Below, piece after piece: positions 33,069-41,805 of a stretch of 64,000 bases of DNA. The stretch lies in contig NZ_AUCW01000014.1 of assembly GCF_000429965.1 (NCBI RefSeq), positions 1-64,000 of the forward strand, in the 5' to 3' direction. This DNA comes from Desulfogranum mediterraneum DSM 13871 (GTDB lineage: Bacteria > Desulfobacterota > Desulfobulbia > Desulfobulbales > Desulfobulbaceae). The notes under the pieces are model-generated. The model searched no databases. It was not told where the DNA came from and saw only the letters and a list, made by a program, of their open reading frames with translations. The number at the start of each line of letters is the position of its first letter. Within the stretch, counting starts at the first letter, position 1. The position numbers and the translations under genes are program-made.

Positions 33069-33560
33069 TCAGGCAGCAGGAGTCGCCCGCTGGCCATCGC
33101 CTGCAGGTACAAGCTGCTCCAGGGTACGGATCGCCTCGGCAACAACATCCTCCACCCTGCCCTGTTCCCGAATCTGCTGCCGCCCCTCGGCGGTGGAGGG
33201 ATCAAGGCCCCCGGTCAAATCCCTGCAGCAGACCGATCCGTTTCTCCTGGTAAAAAGCTCCACAAAGGATCCAACATATTCAGAACTGAGCGCCCGTACA
33301 GCGCGCTCTGCTCCGCTCGCAGGACCGTGTTGCAGGCCGATAACCATGATTGAGGCCGTCACTGCTCCACAGGTAGCCCCCATGCCCATGCCGCCACCAA
33401 AGCCGCTGGCGATCTTGACCGCCAGCTTCTGCTCGAGCCCCAACTGCGGACCATAGGTCAGCAGCACAGACTCGGAACAGGAGCAGCCCGCCTTGAGATG
33501 TTCAATCGCTGTGCTGATTTTTTGCTGTATATCTTCCGAGTCTTGTCTCTTTGGGTTCAT
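33069..33560 (-). CDS. C_GCAxxG_C_C family redox protein
   Basis: A 163-residue protein. Start ATG 33560 is supported by AGGAGG 5 bases upstream; the frame continues to 33767 only by chance. It has GCSCSESVLLTYG (about 25-37), ASGFGGGMGMGATCGAVTASIMVIGL (about 52-77) and CC in SVCCRDLTGG (about 112-121), which together define the C_GCAxxG_C_C family. Members are found with redox and metal-related genes in anaerobes; their reaction is not established. An AraC regulator gene lies 134 bases upstream on the same strand and may control it. Confidence 0.9.
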   Translation of the reverse strand: MNPKRQDSEDIQQKISTAIEHLKAGCSCSESVLLTYGPQLGLEQKLAVKIASGFGGGMGMGATCGAVTASIMVIGLQHGPASGAERAVRALSSEYVGSFVELFTRRNGSVCCRDLTGGLDPSTAEGRQQIREQGRVEDVVAEAIRTLEQLVPAGDGQRATPAA

Positions 33561-33694
33561 GGAGCCTCCTGGGTGTGGCCATAGATCTGAAAAAACTCTA
33601 TCCTGGAGACAGAGTAAAAAATTCGCACCAGGCTGTATTGTACGAATACGACCCTGGCTCTCAGATTTACCGGGAAATCTGCACATACCCTCAG

Positions 33695-34483
33695 CTACCG
33701 GCCCTGGGCCCTGCCCAAAAACTCCCCAGGGCTGCTCCCTGTAGAGGCCTTGAAAGCATGGCAACAATGGGCCTGATCAAAAAAACCAGCTGCCACGGCC
33801 ATGGAGGCGAGATCCTTTTCCCCCGCCTGAATCCGGCGCAACACCTGCTTGATCCTGATTAATCGACAAAGCTGCTTGGGCGGGATGCCGATACGCTTTG
33901 TGAATGTTCGCTCCAGCTGACGGCTGCTCAGCTGCAGGCATTCAGCGACTCTCCCCACCAGAATGTTCCCCTGGGAGGCGCGGATAAGAGCCACCGCCCG
34001 TTCAAGATGGCGGCTGTGCGCTCTGAAGGCAGCGATCCTTTGCACAAAAAAGGTCTCAAAGCCTTGAATAAGGCCTGCTGGGCCAGGTGCGGCGGCGTGA
34101 ATCCTCTTTGCCAGCCCCAGGCCATTGAGTTCCCAGACCTCTTCCATTTCGACACAGAGATTGGAGAGATCGACAGGAGGCATGGAAAAGAAGGGATAGA
34201 GGCCCTCCGGGGTAAAGCTCACCCCAAACAGGCATAAGGAGCCTGTAGCCGTGACCTGAAGGTGTTGACCAAGGGACCCTACCAGAAAATCGCCCTCCAT
34301 ACGGACCGATCTGGAATCGTCGACAGTGCAGAGCACAGGATCACCAAGATTGAAGACCAGTGCCAGCCCCCCATCCAGAGAGACAGGGGAGACCATCTCT
34401 GGATGATTAACGCCCGCAGCGCTGAGCAGCCAGTAACAGTGAATATAATCGCTGAAGGGTGAACCCGGAGAAAATGTCCTCAT
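33695..34483 (-). CDS. AraC-family transcriptional regulator
   Basis: A protein of 262 residues from ATG 34483 (MRTFSPGSPFSDYIHCYW); a frame to 34558 crosses a homopolymer tract and is unlikely to be translated. The N-terminal sensor domain has DYIHCYWLL and a beta-rich part with VFNLGDPVL. The C-terminal AraC domain has two helix-turn-helix units (about 160-255: VGRVAECLQLSSRQLERTF and LASMAVAAGFFDQAHCCHAF). It lies directly upstream of the C_GCAxxG_C_C gene and could regulate it. A C10/A8 tract just before the start may affect promoter spacing. Confidence 0.92.
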   Translation of the reverse strand: MRTFSPGSPFSDYIHCYWLLSAAGVNHPEMVSPVSLDGGLALVFNLGDPVLCTVDDSRSVRMEGDFLVGSLGQHLQVTATGSLCLFGVSFTPEGLYPFFSMPPVDLSNLCVEMEEVWELNGLGLAKRIHAAAPGPAGLIQGFETFFVQRIAAFRAHSRHLERAVALIRASQGNILVGRVAECLQLSSRQLERTFTKRIGIPPKQLCRLIRIKQVLRRIQAGEKDLASMAVAAGFFDQAHCCHAFKASTGSSPGEFLGRAQGR

Positions 34484-34516
34484 CTGGCTTTGCCTGATCC
34501 CATGGCTTGATAATTG

Positions 34517-34534
34517 CCCCCCCCCCAAAAAAAA
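34517..34534. repeat. Homopolymer tract C10-A8 before the araC-type gene
   Basis: Ten C (34517-34526) followed by eight A (34527-34534), reading T8-G10 upstream of the minus-strand AraC gene, 34 bases before its ATG. Long mixed homopolymers are prone to slippage and can vary promoter spacing. It is also a typical place for sequencing error. Confidence 0.8.
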
Positions 34535-34619
34535 CAACTGCGACAGGGGGAGTGGCAACGCTCCTGTACTCTACATGTACTCTAATTAAAGGGAGGTTGA
34601 AACGTTTGAACGGTCCACA

Positions 34620-37091
34620 TCAGCCGGCCAAGACCTCCTTAAGGGCCCGACCAATCGTCTCCATGGTATATGGCTTGTTGATAAAACCACTGGCCCCGAG
34701 TCGAATGGTGGCCTTTACCTCATCATGTTCAGAGAAGCCGCTGGCAATGATGACCTTCTGCCCGGGATCCAGGGTAAGAATCTGCTCATAGGTCTGCCGG
34801 CCGTTAATGCCTGGTGCCATCAACATATCGAGAAGCACCAAATCAACGTTGCCTTGATCAAGATAGTCAAGCGCCTCCTCACCAGACCTCACTGTATCAA
34901 CCGTATAGTTGAGCGACTCAAGCATCTTGGCTGCGACTTCCCGCTGAAGCTGCTCGTCATCGACAACCAGAATCTGCTCTCTCTTTCCTTTGAGACTTTC
35001 CAGCTTGACACCTTCACTCCTGGCTGCCAGCCCTTCTCTGCTTGCAGGGAAGAAGAGTTCCATGGTGGTTCCGCTCTCCCCGGAATCCACCACAATGGCG
35101 CCGTGGTGATCGTGCACGGTATTCCAGACGATGTAGAGCCCCAGTCCGGTGCCACTTCTTCCCATCATCTTTCTGGTATAAAAGGGTTCAAAGATACGTT
35201 CTCTATCCTCCTCAGAGATACCTAGGCCTGTATCTGATACCCTGACCACCACATACTCCCCTTTTTCCAGATACTGATCTTCGACAAGGGGGTACTCCAG
35301 ATATCGGTTTTGGGTAGCAATCTCAACAGCCCCCTCACCTTGGACAGCCTCCACCGCATTGGTCACTAAATTCATAATACATTTTACCACATGGACCGGG
35401 GAGCAGCAGAGGTTGAGCAGGTCAGGATCAAGTTGTACCGTGCATCGTACCCTCTGGTGTAAATCCTTGAGGGTATCGTATTCCGGTGAGCCCAGATACT
35501 GCTCGATCAGGCTATTCAGATTGGCCACTTCCCTGCCCGCAGCAACTCCCCGGGCAACGGTCAACAGGTCTGCCACGATTGCAGATGCGCGTATGCCGGA
35601 CTCCTGAATGACCTCGACGGAATGGCGCAATCGACTCTTCTCCGGGAGTTGCATCAGGAGCAGTTCCGGGTAGCTGACCAGGCCGGAGAGGATATTGTTC
35701 AAATCATGGGCCACCCCACCGGCCAGGTGACCAATCGCCTCCATCTTACTTGCCTGTTGAAGGCGAATCGCCATGTTCTCCCGCTCCGTGATGTCACGGG
35801 CAATCCCCAGCACCCCGATCAAGACGCCATCATCTCCATACATCGGCGTCTTAATGGCTTCCAGCAACTCCCTGTGACCGTCATCGGCGTAGACCACCTC
35901 TTCTTCGTTGACAACAGACCTGCCTGCAGCTACAGCGTTTCTGTCATGTTTACGGAAAAAATCCGCCAACTCCTTCCCCACAAAGTCATAATCTGTTTTA
36001 CCTATAATTTCAGACTCTTTGGCACCAAAAAAACGTTCAAATCTCGGGTTGCAGCCCAGGTAGATCCCATCCGGATCCTTGAGCCAGATAAGGTCCGGCA
36101 GGGTGTTGATCAGGGTCCGCAGATGGGCTTCACTCTTGCGAAGATCCTCTGTCTTGCCCTGCACGGTCCTCCGCAGCTGGGCATTCCAGAACAAAATGAG
36201 GGCAAACAGGGCCAACAGACCTCCGAAAACGAGCAGTAACTGGAGACGATACTGCACGTACCAGGGAACCGGCAGTTCATAGATGGTGCCGGTCCATTTA
36301 CGCGCTATGGTGGAAAAGACTCCCCGCTCACGGGCCAGGTCAATGCCTTTATTGAGGATTGATTGCAGCTCAACAGCCCCCTGCTTGAGCCCCAGAGAGT
36401 TCTGGCCGGTGTAAAGCGGTGCTCCCACCGATTTGATCCGTTTGGTCAGCTTGTTACTGAACAGGTGATACAAGACGATCTGCTCGTCTCCGATAACAGC
36501 ATCTGCTTCGCCTGCCACCACCAGGTTCACAGCCTCGGCAAAGGTGGCGGTGGACACCAGTTCATAGTCAATCTGTTTGGATTTCAGGAATTCAGCGGCA
36601 TAATCGCCATGCTGCATGGCAACCCGCTTACCCTGCAGATCTGGGAGATGGGTGATATCGGGTCGAGCACGGTCAACAAAGATAAGGGCCGGCACCTCCC
36701 AGGTCATCTGGGAAAAATCAAAGCTCAGGTCACGCTCCTCACTGAAAAAAAGACTGGTGATAACATCGGCCTCGCCAGCCAAAACGGCCCGCTGAGCAGC
36801 TTTAAAGGGCATGTCACGAAATCTTGCCTTCATTCCAAACTCAGTGGCAATCCAGCGGACAAGCTCCAAGCACATCCCTGCCCGGCTCTGGTCATTATCC
36901 ACAAATTCAAAGGGAGGATAGAGGCTCTGGCTGACGAAGACGACTTCGCCCTTGCTCTCAAGCCATGATTGCTCCTCAACACTGAGCTCTTGCCCCCAGG
37001 TGTTGCAGGAGCAGACAAGGGCAAGCAGCTGCAGCAGCGAAAACCATCCTCTGGGAGATCGGCTTGTTCCCTTTTTCCTGCAATATCCCAT
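34620..37091 (-). CDS. Hybrid sensor histidine kinase with periplasmic SBP_bac_3, PAS and receiver domains
   Basis: An 823-residue BvgS-like hybrid kinase. A signal-like segment (about 17-33) is followed by a periplasmic amino-acid-type solute-binding domain (about 45-270, YPPFEFVDND and FSQMTWEVPALIF), one membrane helix (about 282-302) and a PAS domain (about 325-440, TLPDLIWLKDPDGIYLGC). Next come HisKA with GGVAHDLNNILSG (His about 460), HATPase (VSDTGLGISEED, GRSGTGLGLYIVW) and a C-terminal receiver with Asp in VDLVLLDMLMAPG (about 752). The ligand is probably a small amino-acid-like molecule. No separate regulator gene is adjacent, so output must be elsewhere. Confidence 0.94.
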   Translation of the reverse strand: MGYCRKKGTSRSPRGWFSLLQLLALVCSCNTWGQELSVEEQSWLESKGEVVFVSQSLYPPFEFVDNDQSRAGMCLELVRWIATEFGMKARFRDMPFKAAQRAVLAGEADVITSLFFSEERDLSFDFSQMTWEVPALIFVDRARPDITHLPDLQGKRVAMQHGDYAAEFLKSKQIDYELVSTATFAEAVNLVVAGEADAVIGDEQIVLYHLFSNKLTKRIKSVGAPLYTGQNSLGLKQGAVELQSILNKGIDLARERGVFSTIARKWTGTIYELPVPWYVQYRLQLLLVFGGLLALFALILFWNAQLRRTVQGKTEDLRKSEAHLRTLINTLPDLIWLKDPDGIYLGCNPRFERFFGAKESEIIGKTDYDFVGKELADFFRKHDRNAVAAGRSVVNEEEVVYADDGHRELLEAIKTPMYGDDGVLIGVLGIARDITERENMAIRLQQASKMEAIGHLAGGVAHDLNNILSGLVSYPELLLMQLPEKSRLRHSVEVIQESGIRASAIVADLLTVARGVAAGREVANLNSLIEQYLGSPEYDTLKDLHQRVRCTVQLDPDLLNLCCSPVHVVKCIMNLVTNAVEAVQGEGAVEIATQNRYLEYPLVEDQYLEKGEYVVVRVSDTGLGISEEDRERIFEPFYTRKMMGRSGTGLGLYIVWNTVHDHHGAIVVDSGESGTTMELFFPASREGLAARSEGVKLESLKGKREQILVVDDEQLQREVAAKMLESLNYTVDTVRSGEEALDYLDQGNVDLVLLDMLMAPGINGRQTYEQILTLDPGQKVIIASGFSEHDEVKATIRLGASGFINKPYTMETIGRALKEVLAG

Positions 37092-37458
37092 CTAACGCAT
37101 CCCTCAATAAAAATGAAAACATACTCTCTGATCAGTCCCCCAGCCTCTGGTTTGCTTCAGAGCCGGGCCGCCTTCCCTCCACCGGACCTGCACTCCAAAA
37201 ACCGACCAGATCAACATAAAAAAATGGATATGAAGATGATCGCCAAGCAAGAAAATGAACAGCGATTCAGACTAGCCAGCCACAGGTAACTGATTTATCC
37301 CAAAAAGTAAACAAATAGGAAGGTCGGACCACTCAGCCAAGTTGCCCAACAAGCCGCTCGCCAGGAGTTGACGATTGCTCCAGGAGAAGTCCGCGGCCAA
37401 AAATATTGCCGGTGGTGCACTCTGGCAGAAATCAACATATCGACACCTTAAATAGCCC

Positions 37459-37485
37459 CGGATTGCGGCCTGCTCGGGAATGACA
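37459..37485 (+). repeat. REP-like extragenic sequence
   Basis: CGGATTGCGGCCTGCTCGGG followed by AATGACA closely resembles the widespread extragenic repeat with core GGATTCCCGCCTGCGCGGGAATGAC, in degraded form. It abuts the left end of copy 1 of the 131-bp repeat. Identification rests on memory of the motif, not a search. Confidence 0.45.
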
Positions 37486-37615
37486 GCCAAGAAATGAGAT
37501 TTTTCGATCAAGGTCAAGGCGCGCGATACATTTTACCACAGTCATATATCTGATATTCCGAGGATAAAACCTTGAGTGCAACGCCGTGATTGGAAGAAAA
37601 TGCAATTTTTCAAGG
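37485..37615 (+). repeat. 131-bp palindromic MITE-like repeat, copy 1
   Basis: Aligns without gaps to the copies at 40202-40332 and (inverted) 55251-55381. It shares ATTTTTCGATCAAGGTCAAG, the central ATATCTGATAT, CCGAGGATAAAA, GAGTGCAACGCC and the right terminal AATTTTTCAAGG. The left terminus is degraded (AGCCAAGAAATG instead of CCTTGAAAAATT). Confidence 0.85.
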
Positions 37616-38031
37616 TGGCCTGAAGAGAGGGAAGAGCCCTCGCTGCCCAGACATTGGCAGATCCTGAGAGTCCCATATTGTTCCATCATCCCTGCCCCAC
37701 GGTCGGGTTTTTCCGACTTTTTAACTTGACATAATGAGGCCATACGGCTTTTTTGTACCCCCTGGTTTTCTTAAAAGAGCATGGGGGATCCACGAAAAGC
37801 AGATGATCTTTTTTCCGGAAAATGTTACTGCCCGCATCGTACAGATTGCAGGGTAGAAAAAAGTCCCATGGTCAACGATCCTTTTCCAGGGCCTACAGGC
37901 AAGACAGCTGCCGATGCCTGGTGAAAAACAGGCACACTGGTCAAGTGTTATCCCGGAAAAAGATTGAACGATAATCAACCATTGCACAGTGGCCTTCTCC
38001 AGCCTCTCTGTACCATCAGCCAAAAGCTCAC

Positions 38032-38058
38032 CAGACATTCCAGACATTCCAGACATTC
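38032..38058 (+). repeat. Triple tandem 9-mer CAGACATTC
   Basis: Three exact consecutive copies of CAGACATTC, about 125 bases upstream of the chemoreceptor start. No protein frame that uses them is credible. Could be a small protein-binding array or a slippage product. Confidence 0.85.
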
Positions 38059-38181
38059 CTTAAGGGGTTACGGGAACTCCGTCGTCGCCGTATAGGCAGG
38101 CAGGCCGCCTTGCCAACAGAAACAAAAACACCGTAACACCACATTAAGACAAGAAACCGTTCTCAACTTCAGGAGAAGAAA

Positions 38182-40191
38182 ATGCGTTCGCTGACACTCA
38201 AGAAAAAACTGATACTGGCATTTGCCGGTATCACCCTGACCCCCACCCTTATTCTGTCCTTCTTTCTGCTGCAGAATATCAAGCATGGGGCCCTTGAGGC
38301 CTTTGTCAGCTCAACAAACCGTGAGCTGGCCCAGATAGACCATGGTTTCACCTTTTACCTGGACGGCGTCAAGAGTGCCGTCAAACTGCTGGTGGCCAGC
38401 CCTACCAGCATACGGGCCGACAAGAGCGTCCCCAATTACCTGGAGACAACAGCCAAACAGCTGATTCGCCCACAAGATTCCGGTGACTATGCCGTGGCAA
38501 TGCACGACTATTTTAAGGTTGTCCAGGATTCCGACCCTTCCTACCTGGAAGTGTACATGGGTACCCGCTACGGCGGATACGGCTCCTCCGCTCCCAGTGC
38601 CATGCCGGCAGGGTATGACCCCAGAAAACGTTCCTGGTATGAAGACGCGGTCCATGCCGGCAAACTCATCGTTACCCCGGCATACATGACCCTATCCACC
38701 AAGACCGCGGTTCTTGGCGTGGTAGCGCCCGTGCAGGGAATCGACGGGGAGCTCGCCGGTGTTGCAGGGATCGATGTTTCCCTGAAGATCATGACCGACC
38801 TGATCAACAGGGTACAGATCGGCAAAAGCGGATATGTGATCCTGGCCCAGAGTGATGGTACTATTCTGGCAAACCCGCAGATGCCAGACTCCAGTTTCAA
38901 AAAATTAAGCGAGTTGCAGATACCGGCCTTTATCACCCTGAACGCCATGGAGAGCGGTTCCACCGAACTGGAGCTGAATGGGGAGACCTTCCTGGCAACG
39001 ATCCACAGCTCCCCCACCCTTGGCTACAAATTCATCGGCCTGATAACCAAGACCGAGGTCATGGAACCTGCCGTGGCCTTATCCAAAGTTCTGTTCATCA
39101 TGGCCGCTCTGCTTGTGGCAGCCTTCAGTCTGCTCGGGCTCTTTCTGGCGAACACCATTACCCGGCCCATTGCCCGTGCAGCTGACATGCTCAAGGATAT
39201 TGCCGAAGGTGAGGGGGATTTGACCAAACGCCTCGAAATTGCGTCAAGAGACGAGATGGGTGAACTTGCCGAATGGTTCAACCTGTTTATTGAAAAATTA
39301 CAGAAGATAGTCAAAAAACTTGCCGACAGCTCAGGAAGTGTCAATTCCAGCTCCGGACTTCTCACCCAGATCTCAGACCATCTGTTGACCGACTCTGACG
39401 ACACCTCACAGCGTGCAACCAATGTGGCCACTGCCGCCGAAGAGATGAGCGCCAATCTCAACAGCGTTGCTGCTGCAATGGAACAATCCTCCACCAATGC
39501 AAATATGGTTGCAAGCGCTGCCGAGGAAATGAGTTCCACCATCAATGAGATCGCTGAAAATGCTGAAAGGGCACGTGGTGTTTCCATGGATGCCGTCCAT
39601 CAAGCTGAAGAGGCCTCAAAGAATATGGAAGAGCTGAGCACGGCTGCAGAAAAAATTGGTAGAGTAACTGAAACCATAACCGAAATCTCCGAGCAGACCA
39701 ACCTGCTGGCACTGAATGCCACCATCGAAGCTGCACGCGCAGGAGAGGCTGGCAAAGGTTTTGCCGTTGTGGCCAACGAGATCAAGGAACTTGCCAAACA
39801 AACCGCCGAGGCCACCCTCGAAATCAAGATCCTGATTGAGGATGTTCAGGGTACCACAGAGAAAACCGGGTCCGAGATCGGAAAAATTTCAGAGGTCATC
39901 AGCGGGGTGAACGATACCGTGGGATCCATTGCCACGGCGGTTGAGGAACAGACCGCAGCTACCAGCGAGATAGCTCAAAATATCTCACAGGCGAGCCAGG
40001 GGATTCAGGAGGTGAACGAGAACGTCAGTCAGAGTTCGGCAGTGGCGACCGATATCACCAGAGACATCTCAGAGGTGTCGGTTGCAGCCCAGAGTATTTC
40101 TCAAAGTAGTCAGGAGGTAGAGGTCAATGCCAGGAACCTGTCGACTAACTCGTCCCAGCTCAGCGAGATTGTAGGGAATTTTAAATTTTAA
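38182..40191 (+). CDS. Methyl-accepting chemotaxis protein with dCACHE sensor
   Basis: A 669-residue chemoreceptor. The first membrane helix is at about 12-32, and an extracytoplasmic double-CACHE sensor follows (about 35-285, with [13 protein letters not shown] at about 143-155, VTPAYM and [21 protein letters not shown]). The second helix is at about 296-318, then a HAMP domain with [13 protein letters not shown], and the signalling domain. The CheA/CheW-binding tip is [19 protein letters not shown] (about 502-520). It has an AGGAGA ribosome site. The gene is isolated and flanked on both sides by direct copies of the 131-bp repeat, so it could be lost or moved as a unit. The ligand is unknown. 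Confidence 0.96.
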   Translation: MRSLTLKKKLILAFAGITLTPTLILSFFLLQNIKHGALEAFVSSTNRELAQIDHGFTFYLDGVKSAVKLLVASPTSIRADKSVPNYLETTAKQLIRPQDSGDYAVAMHDYFKVVQDSDPSYLEVYMGTRYGGYGSSAPSAMPAGYDPRKRSWYEDAVHAGKLIVTPAYMTLSTKTAVLGVVAPVQGIDGELAGVAGIDVSLKIMTDLINRVQIGKSGYVILAQSDGTILANPQMPDSSFKKLSELQIPAFITLNAMESGSTELELNGETFLATIHSSPTLGYKFIGLITKTEVMEPAVALSKVLFIMAALLVAAFSLLGLFLANTITRPIARAADMLKDIAEGEGDLTKRLEIASRDEMGELAEWFNLFIEKLQKIVKKLADSSGSVNSSSGLLTQISDHLLTDSDDTSQRATNVATAAEEMSANLNSVAAAMEQSSTNANMVASAAEEMSSTINEIAENAERARGVSMDAVHQAEEASKNMEELSTAAEKIGRVTETITEISEQTNLLALNATIEAARAGEAGKGFAVVANEIKELAKQTAEATLEIKILIEDVQGTTEKTGSEIGKISEVISGVNDTVGSIATAVEEQTAATSEIAQNISQASQGIQEVNENVSQSSAVATDITRDISEVSVAAQSISQSSQEVEVNARNLSTNSSQLSEIVGNFKF

Positions 40192-40201
40192 CCACAGGGT
40201 A

Positions 40202-40332
40202 CCTTGAAAAATTAGATTTTTCGATCAAGGTCAAGGCGCACGATAAATTTTACCGCAGGCATATATCTGATATTCCGAGGATAAAATTTTGAGTGCAACG
40301 CCGAGATTGGAAAAAAAAGCAATTTTTCAAGG
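40202..40332 (+). repeat. 131-bp palindromic MITE-like repeat, copy 2 (best preserved)
   Basis: It has perfect 12-base terminal inverted repeats CCTTGAAAAATT (40202-40213) and AATTTTTCAAGG (40321-40332). The two arms are imperfect inverted copies of each other around the central palindrome ATATCTGATAT (40263-40273), so the whole element could fold into one long hairpin. Flanks GGGTA on the left and TGGCC on the right are shared with copy 3. It lies 10 bases after the chemoreceptor stop and contains no gene. Confidence 0.9.
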
Positions 40333-40539
40333 TGGCCCACAGTTGTTTCAGCTGGCGGCTCTCCAGGCTGCGCCCCCCGCTCAGGGGGGCAGCCGGAGCG
40401 GGAGACCGGCGGTCAGGCCTGTTCACTGGAGATGATGATGATCCGGCAATCGGCCTGTCCCGGTTTCCCGGACCAGTTCCACTGTCCATCCCCCTGGGCA
40501 CAAGGCATGAAGCTCTCCCCTGCTCCCCAAGGTGTCAGC

Positions 40540-40580
40540 AAAAAAAATGCCGGGCTTGCATCGTGGCAACACCCGGCATT
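40540..40580 (-). terminator. Intrinsic terminator of the Cys/Lys-rich small gene
   Basis: On the minus strand ATGCCGGG and CCCGGCAT (8-base perfect stem, 40547-40579) are followed by a run of about eight T. It lies about 50 bases after the stop of the gene at 40631-40849. Confidence 0.85.
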
Positions 40581-40630
40581 CAACTCCTTAAAGAAAAGCA
40601 AACGGTTAGAAAAGCAAGCTGTTCAAGGCT

Positions 40631-40849
40631 TCAGACCCTGTTTTTCTTTTCCTTCTTCTTGGAATCGCTCTTCTTCTTTTTCTTCTTTTTTTTGTTTTTG
40701 CTCAGATCCTGGCCCCTGTCCGGACACTCCCTCCCCCTGAGATCGCAGGAGGAACACTCCCTGGCAAAGAGGGGACAGCGACTGCAGGGCTTGCCCTTTT
40801 TGCGAAACTTGGCACAGCATTTCTTTTTCAAGGCCTTTTCTTTTCCCAT
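40631..40849 (-). CDS. Small Cys-rich protein with poly-lysine tail
   Basis: A 72-residue protein. The first 45 residues carry seven or more cysteines in pairs: KKCCAKFRKKGKPCSRCPLF, then CSSC and CPD. The rest is extremely Lys-rich (eight consecutive Lys, then KKKEKK). It has a very good ribosome site, AAAGGAG 7 bases before the ATG, and its own intrinsic terminator, so it is very likely expressed. Small proteins with a CCxKFxKKGxxCxxCP motif occur in other proteobacteria, I believe, without known function. Paired cysteines suggest metal or cluster binding, and the basic tail could bind nucleic acid; both are inference. It is not homologous to ferredoxins. Confidence 0.75.
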   Translation of the reverse strand: MGKEKALKKKCCAKFRKKGKPCSRCPLFARECSSCDLRGRECPDRGQDLSKNKKKKKKKKSDSKKKEKKNRV

Positions 40850-40884
40850 GCTCCACTCCTTTAAGAGAAGTTCACAAGAGATGC

Positions 40885-40916
40885 AGGCAGCCGCCCCCTG
40901 GGTATGGCGGCTGCCT
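40885..40916. terminator. Strong hairpin between FKBP and small Cys-rich gene
   Basis: An 11-base perfect stem AGGCAGCCGCC/GGCGGCTGCCT with a 10-base loop, about 40 bases beyond the FKBP stop. No T-run follows in either direction, so termination strength is uncertain; it could stabilise the 3' end of the FKBP mRNA. Confidence 0.5.
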
Positions 40917-40955
40917 ATGCGGCTGCTCCGGGCCTCGGTTCAGCATCCTGCAGGC

Positions 40956-41660
40956 CTACTTTTCAGCAGCAGGGATCTCCAGCAGCTCCACCTGGAAGGT
41001 GAGCATGGAGCCGGGCTCGATAACCGGAGGCGCACCCCGATCTCCGTAGGCCAGTTTGGCCGGGATATAGAGTTCATAGGTGGAGCCCACCTCCATCAGG
41101 GGCAGGGCCTCCTGCCAGCCGGCGATGACCTGATTGACCTGGAACACGGCCGGTTCGTTGCGGGCATAGGAGCTGTCAAACTCGGTCCCATCCAGGAGGG
41201 TGCCCTTATAGTGGACCTTAACGGTATCCGTGGGCTGGGGCTTGACGCCCTTGCCCTGCTTGACGACCTTGTACTGGAGGCCGGATTCGGTCTCAACCAC
41301 CCCCTCCTTGGCCTTGTTGGCACTCAGGAAGGCCTCCTCGGCCTGACGATTCTTCTGCACCATGGCCACGGTCTTCTGGATCTGTTTTTCCTGCTGACGC
41401 TTGGCAAAGGCCTGCTGAATCTGGCCTGCCTCTTCAGCGCTGAGCTGCGGAGTCTTGCCGGTGTAGGCGTCCAGCATAGCCCGGTGAACCACGTCCATAT
41501 CCAGTTCCTCTCCCAGGCCCTTGAAATAGGTCCCCAGGTCCAGTCCCATGGCGTAGCTTAACTTCTGCTGTTCCGTTTCCAAGGCAGCCGGCTTCTCTGC
41601 GGCAACCGCCCCTCCGGCCATTAACAACCCTACCAGCACGGTAGACACAAAACCTTTCAT
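40956..41660 (-). CDS. Periplasmic FKBP-type peptidyl-prolyl isomerase (FkpA/Mip-like)
   Basis: A 234-residue protein with a signal peptide (about 1-20, ending AVA), an N-terminal helical dimerisation domain (about 25-125: SYAMGLDLGTYFK, long Lys/Gln/Glu helix) and a C-terminal FKBP domain (about 128-232). The latter has VHYKGTLLDGTEFDSSYARN, VIAGWQEALPLMEVG and KLAYGDRGAPPVIEPGSML. These are the active-site residues of FKBPs. Periplasmic proline isomerase and chaperone. It is probably transcribed alone. Confidence 0.95.
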   Translation of the reverse strand: MKGFVSTVLVGLLMAGGAVAAEKPAALETEQQKLSYAMGLDLGTYFKGLGEELDMDVVHRAMLDAYTGKTPQLSAEEAGQIQQAFAKRQQEKQIQKTVAMVQKNRQAEEAFLSANKAKEGVVETESGLQYKVVKQGKGVKPQPTDTVKVHYKGTLLDGTEFDSSYARNEPAVFQVNQVIAGWQEALPLMEVGSTYELYIPAKLAYGDRGAPPVIEPGSMLTFQVELLEIPAAEK

Positions 41661-41805
41661 AGAGTTCTCCTCCTAACAAGAAATAACCGGCGGCACCGAA
41701 GTGCACTCACCGGTTATTGAAAATCCGACCTCCTGCCCATGGAACCATGAACAACAAGATCGGCTCAATGCCTCTGGTCCGACCTTCCCTGACCGCAGCC
41801 AGGGA

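Larger units (their letters stand above)
37092..38181. other. 1.1-kb gene-poor region with repeats
   Basis: No convincing gene. It contains an AT-rich promoter-like part (37092-37260), a REP-like sequence at 37459-37485, copy 1 of the 131-bp palindromic repeat (37485-37615) and a perfect triple 9-mer at 38032-38058. The minus-strand frames at 37272-38056 run through these repeats, lack ribosome sites and are not credible. The chemoreceptor gene starts at 38182 with AGGAGA upstream. Confidence 0.5.
40192..40630. other. Intergenic region after the chemoreceptor
   Basis: 439 bases holding copy 2 of the 131-bp repeat (40202-40332) and, near its right end, the terminator of the small Cys/Lys-rich gene (40540-40580). 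The segment 40333-40539 is GC-rich and open in several frames, but none has a ribosome site or recognisable product. Confidence 0.4.

Noticed and set aside
37272-38056. Minus-strand frames in the gene-poor region, one starting with repeated Met-Ser-Gly
   Set aside because: The Met-Ser-Gly repeats come from the CAGACATTC triple; the other frame runs through the 131-bp repeat and REP-like DNA. No ribosome sites.
38080-38110. Flagellar sigma-28 promoter for the chemoreceptor (GCCGTATA)
   Set aside because: The -10-like GCCGTATA is imperfect and the only -35 at the right distance (TTAC) is a poor match to TAAA.
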